From: Bacillota bacterium
Lineage (GTDB): Bacteria; Bacillota; Clostridia; Lachnospirales; Lachnospiraceae
Assembly (NCBI GenBank): GCA_023437365.1
Contig: JAEZGK010000078.1
Span: forward strand, 1-64,000
DNA: 64,000 nt
Direction: 5' to 3'
Below, piece by piece: positions 60,817 through 64,000 of this stretch. How positions within the stretch are numbered: position 1 is the stretch's first letter; every line of letters starts with the position of its first letter. The translations under genes and the position numbers were made by a program. The notes beneath the pieces are model-generated. The model was not told the origin of the DNA. It ran no database searches and saw nothing but the letters and a program-made list of their open reading frames with translations.

Positions 60817-61950
60817 ATGGGATACGTACCCAATGATAAGTTTTATAACAATTTTGTATGTATCGGGGGGCGGTGCCCGTTGACTTGCTGTAAAGGCTGG
60901 GAGATTACGGTCGATCCCGAGACCTATGATAGATGGACAAGAGAATTTACGAAGGCGGATCATGTAAGGCATACAATAAGTAAGAAGAAGTCCTCCGGTA
61001 ATACAGAGTATAAGATTAATATGGGGCAGGGCAAGTGCTGCCCCTATTTTAATGAGGAAGGATTATGCAGAATTGTCATTCGCGAGGGTGAGGATTATCT
61101 TCCGAGTATCTGCAGACAGTTCCCGAGAGTGATCAATGAATATGATGGGAGAATTGAGAAATCTCTTTCCTGTGCCTGTCCGGAAGTGATTGACCTTCTC
61201 CATTTGGATGGAGAAAAGCTACAGTTATTTTCATGGGAGAACAATGGGACAGGCGGAAAAGGAATTTTGTTGTGGGAGGTGAGAGATGTACTGCTTTCAG
61301 TTCTTGCAGCGGTTACTTTTTCTCTGGAGAATAGGCTTCTGCTTGGTTTAATCCTATTGTCGGAATGCATGAAGAATGATATTATAACGAAGGAAACCTT
61401 GGGAAAATATCGTGATGAGAGGTATCTTGCCACTTTGTTACAGTTATGGAGAGAAGGAGAGCCGGATACGATTGATGCTTACCTGGAACAGAATGAATTG
61501 TTTTTGGATATTACCGAGAATTATCGTAAAGAGGAATATTACAGAGGCTACTTAGAAACGTTGGCTGAGTATGCCGAAGCACTTGATGTTCGGGAGATGA
61601 TGAAGGAGCAGCGATTGTTTGACAATACCTTTTCTGCCTATGATAAGCTCCTTGAACAGAGTCTTCAAATTAAGGTCTTCAGTGAATGTATTGGTGATGA
61701 GACAGAGGACCTGATGCATGCTTTTCAGAGGATTATCCTGGAATATACTATGCTGAGACATTCGGTATTTCTGATTACCTTGATGCGAGGGGTATTTGAG
61801 TACGAGGATGTTCGTAACTACATCGTTATATATTCCAGAATGATCGGTAATAATCCGGACGGGATCAGAGAGTTTTTTCAGGAAAGCTTTGAGGAAGGAA
61901 TCTGGGATCCGTGGTACTTTTTACTGCTTTTACATCAGAGACAGGATTAG
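60817..61950 (+). CDS. fliB: FliB-like flagellin lysine N-methylase family protein
   Basis: FliB methylates lysines of flagellin in Salmonella. The 377-residue protein has the cysteine-rich start typical of the family, FYNNFVCIGGRCPLTCCKGW (Cys15, 20, 24, 25), followed by CCPYFNEEGLCRIV, YLPSICRQFPRV and SLSCACPEVIDLL, which likely bind a metal cluster. The C-terminal two-thirds is helical and diverged. ATG follows TTGGAGATTG. No flagellin or flagellar gene is in the window, so the substrate here may be flagellin encoded elsewhere or another protein. DUF4317 follows by 15 bp. Confidence 0.82.
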   Translation: MGYVPNDKFYNNFVCIGGRCPLTCCKGWEITVDPETYDRWTREFTKADHVRHTISKKKSSGNTEYKINMGQGKCCPYFNEEGLCRIVIREGEDYLPSICRQFPRVINEYDGRIEKSLSCACPEVIDLLHLDGEKLQLFSWENNGTGGKGILLWEVRDVLLSVLAAVTFSLENRLLLGLILLSECMKNDIITKETLGKYRDERYLATLLQLWREGEPDTIDAYLEQNELFLDITENYRKEEYYRGYLETLAEYAEALDVREMMKEQRLFDNTFSAYDKLLEQSLQIKVFSECIGDETEDLMHAFQRIILEYTMLRHSVFLITLMRGVFEYEDVRNYIVIYSRMIGNNPDGIREFFQESFEEGIWDPWYFLLLLHQRQD

Positions 61951-61965
61951 AAAGGATAACAACGA

Positions 61966-63096
61966 ATGATTAACAGCGAGATACTGGAAATAAGAAAGCA
62001 AATGAAACATGAAAACTGCTCAATCACAAAGGTCAGCGGCTGTTATGTAGACGGTGAGAAGACGGTCAAGACAAAATTCACGGAGTCTTTCCTGTGCCTG
62101 CCGGAGGAGGAGACCTTTAAATATTTTGAGATATTTAAGAAGACATTATCCGGTATCATCGGTAAGAATTTGATTAATATGGAATTCCCTATGGAGACTG
62201 AATTCAATGGGGGAACCCAGGAATTCTTACTTAAGCTAAGAGACAGCGAATTAAAGGACGAGGCATTACTGGAGGAGTTCTATGAGAAAGTGGTCCGTAT
62301 GTATGATTATACCGGAAACTATCTAATTCTGCTGGTTTATGCAGCCTATGATATTCCCGGCAAGACCAATGATAAGCTGATGATGGAGGATGCCTCTGAG
62401 GAGGTATTCCGATACATACTTTGTTCCATCTGCCCCGTGAAGCTGTCCAAACCCGGTTTAAGCTACAATGAGGAGAGGAATCAGATTCAGAAGAGGATAC
62501 AGGACTGGGTAGTAACCATGCCGGATCACGGCTTTCTGTTCCCGGCCTTTCATGATAGGAGTACGGATATCCACAGTATATTATACTATGCCAAGGATTC
62601 AGAAGAGCTACATGAGGATTTTGTGGATCAGTTGCTCGGCTGCCAGGTTCCGATGTCGGCAGGGGGCCAGAAGGAGACCTTCCAGACCTTGATTAAGGAG
62701 ACCCTCGGGCAGGAATGTGAATATGAGATTGTTCGTAATATCCATGAAAAGATCAATGATATTTTGGAGGAGCATAAGCTGAAGGAGATAGCAGAGCCCC
62801 TGATGCTGAATAAGACTGAGGTGAAGAGTCTCTTTGTCGAAAGCGGTGTAGAGGAGGAGCAGCTGGCGGAATTCGATAAGAATTATGATAAGATGGCCGG
62901 TGAAAATGTGACACTTCAGGCAGCCAATGTGATCAATACCCGGGTGTTTGAAGTGAAGACACCGGATGTCGTGATCAAGGTTAATCCGGAACATACAGAG
63001 TTGATTCAGACAAAGCTGGTAGACGGCAGAAGGTGTATTGTGATAGAAATAACCGATCAGGTGGAGGTAAATGGCATTGCAGTGAAGCCGTCCTAA
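61966..63096 (+). CDS. DUF4317 domain-containing protein
   Basis: The 376-residue protein matches DUF4317, a family of unknown function found mainly in Lachnospiraceae and relatives: it starts MINSEILEIRKQMKHENCSITKVSGCYVDGE-like and spans the usual length. It is soluble, with no signal peptide or membrane segment; an N-terminal alpha/beta part is followed by a helical region and a C-terminal strand-rich end (VFEVKTPDVVIKVNPEH). ATG follows AAAGGATAA. It may be co-transcribed with the FliB-like gene 15 bp upstream. Confidence 0.75.
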   Translation: MINSEILEIRKQMKHENCSITKVSGCYVDGEKTVKTKFTESFLCLPEEETFKYFEIFKKTLSGIIGKNLINMEFPMETEFNGGTQEFLLKLRDSELKDEALLEEFYEKVVRMYDYTGNYLILLVYAAYDIPGKTNDKLMMEDASEEVFRYILCSICPVKLSKPGLSYNEERNQIQKRIQDWVVTMPDHGFLFPAFHDRSTDIHSILYYAKDSEELHEDFVDQLLGCQVPMSAGGQKETFQTLIKETLGQECEYEIVRNIHEKINDILEEHKLKEIAEPLMLNKTEVKSLFVESGVEEEQLAEFDKNYDKMAGENVTLQAANVINTRVFEVKTPDVVIKVNPEHTELIQTKLVDGRRCIVIEITDQVEVNGIAVKPS

Positions 63097-63175
63097 ATAA
63101 GTAGCGGCACTAAATTATCCACAGGTTAAGTAAGTACTTATACTTATCTTCAGAGTATGATAGGGGGAATGGCTT

Positions 63176-63925
63176 ATAAAAAAAGCGGTTTATGCAATTG
63201 CACAGATACAATCGTTCAGAGAGAGCATCGACAAAAATATTTACAATCATCTGAGGTATATTAAAGAAGCAGCCAGACATAATGTAGGGTTTATTCTTTT
63301 TCCGGAGCTGTCCCTGACGGGATATGAGAGAGAGCTGGCCGCGAGCCAGAGCTTGGAAGCTGATGATGAAAGACTAAATATTTTACAACGAGCTGCTACA
63401 GAGTATCAGATGGTGATCTCGGTGGGAGGTCCCCTTCGAATCGATCATAGTCTTTATATTGCTTCCTGGGTGTTCTCGCCGGAGGGAAAGCGGGAAATCT
63501 ATATAAAGAAATTTCTACATCCCGGTGAAGAGCTATTCTTTGAGAGCCGGGAGGATTATGATCCGCTGTTGATACACGAGAACGAAAGGATAGCTTTCGC
63601 CATATGCTTTGATATAGAGAACGATGCACATATCAAAAAAGCGGCCGAACAGAAGGCGTCCATGTATACTGCAAGTATTTTTTATTCTGATCGCGGAATA
63701 AGCCACGGGTTACAGCGCCTGCAACAGCTTGCTGAGCAATACCATATACCTGTCCTTATGTCCAACTACTGCGGTATCTGCTGGGATACGGAAGCGGGAG
63801 GCTGCAGCAGCATCTGGTCCGGAAACGGAGAAATAATCGTTTCGGCGGACGAACAAACACCATGTCTTATCATAGCAGAACATAACGGAAATGAATGGTT
63901 TGGAACTGTATTAAAGCAATTCTGA
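63176..63925 (+). CDS. Carbon-nitrogen hydrolase (nitrilase) family protein, start codon abnormal
   Basis: Homology runs from AVYAIAQIQSF through the catalytic glutamate in FILFPELSLTGYE, the lysine in IKKFLHPGEE and the cysteine in FAICFDIEND, so all three catalytic residues are present in about 249 residues. Yet no ATG, GTG or TTG lies in frame before this region; the next is TTG 63353, which would remove the Glu. An ATA at 63176 lies eight bases after AGGGGG and would give MKKAVYAIAQ. Alternatively ATG 63169 reads into the frame if one A of an A7 run (63178-63184) is skipped. The family hydrolyses amides or nitriles; the substrate is unknown. Confidence 0.75.
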   Translation: MKKAVYAIAQIQSFRESIDKNIYNHLRYIKEAARHNVGFILFPELSLTGYERELAASQSLEADDERLNILQRAATEYQMVISVGGPLRIDHSLYIASWVFSPEGKREIYIKKFLHPGEELFFESREDYDPLLIHENERIAFAICFDIENDAHIKKAAEQKASMYTASIFYSDRGISHGLQRLQQLAEQYHIPVLMSNYCGICWDTEAGGCSSIWSGNGEIIVSADEQTPCLIIAEHNGNEWFGTVLKQF

Positions 63926-64000
63926 TGGAAAGGACTATTCCCAGCGAAGAAGATGCTTTTGCAGATCAATACAACCATTGGGGAGAAAGGTTATTCCCTC
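63925..64000 (+). CDS. Start of a further gene, cut by the window end
   Basis: ATG 63925 overlaps the nitrilase stop (TGATG), a common sign of translational coupling, and the frame stays open to the window end with 25 codons, MERTIPSEEDAFADQYNHWG and on. There is no strong ribosome-binding site. The product is not recognised. Confidence 0.4.
   Translation, partial: MERTIPSEEDAFADQYNHWGERLFP

Noticed and set aside
1..64000. CRISPR array or toxin-antitoxin pair
   Set aside because: The only regular repeats are the 131-bp units and the contiguous 13-bp minisatellite, neither with spacers. No small gene pair resembled a known toxin and antitoxin.

Overview
The window reads as chromosomal DNA of a low-GC, spore-forming anaerobic Firmicute, most likely a member of the Lachnospiraceae (Clostridium cluster XIVa). 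This is inferred from gene content and order: a complete spoIIIAA-AH operon, spoIVB next to spo0A, Asp23-nusB-xseAB-ispA-dxs-tlyA-nadK-argR, a gap-pgk-tpiA-gpmI-secG-rnr-smpB-ssrA series, and Lachnospiraceae-type families such as DUF4317. No phage, plasmid, insertion sequence, CRISPR array, rRNA or tRNA gene was seen.

Layout. 1-4162: a 131-bp tandem repeat, efp, then small accessory genes (VOC protein, tag, a membrane protein) and a convergent aroE. 4728-10410: spoIIIAA to spoIIIAH, the mother-cell half of the feeding-tube channel. 10707-18361: Asp23-like protein, nusB, exonuclease VII, isoprenoid genes (ispA, dxs), rRNA methyltransferase, NAD kinase and argR. 18526-29725: about 11 kb of mixed genes lying between argR and recN, which are neighbours in many Firmicutes (yebC, acetyltransferase, small kinase-like protein, a cadC-cadA metal-efflux operon, a 1268-residue Ig-like-repeat secreted protein). 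30451-35746: recN, spoIVB, spo0A and a collagen-like protein. 36059-48087: lower glycolysis, secG, and the trans-translation set rnr-smpB-ssrA, interrupted by a secreted CHAP/trefoil/Ig-like protein. 48335-60030: a TetR regulator, then CheA, CheW, a chemoreceptor, a four-PAS hybrid kinase, a receiver-only regulator and a PEP-synthase-like protein. 60078-64000: an anchored extracytoplasmic protein, FliB-like methylase, DUF4317, a nitrilase-family protein and the start of another gene.

The genes work as housekeeping and sporulation blocks plus one sensory block. SpoIIIA, SpoIVB and Spo0A tie the first half to endospore formation; a clear sigma-A-type promoter and 0A boxes precede spo0A. The signalling block has chemotaxis-type proteins but no visible methyltransferase or methylesterase, so it may control something other than swimming.

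The most unusual content is between the genes. Many intergenic gaps hold large, highly structured DNA: a 390-bp near-palindromic foldback behind tpiA, two nearly identical 79-bp elements flanking recN whose stem differences preserve pairing, branched multi-hairpin elements behind spoIIIAH and pgk, short twin hairpins around spoIIIA, the 131-bp repeats before efp, and a 13-bp minisatellite behind the Ig-like gene. Two genes (cheA and the nitrilase) appear to lack an ordinary start codon at the place where homology and ribosome-binding sites point.
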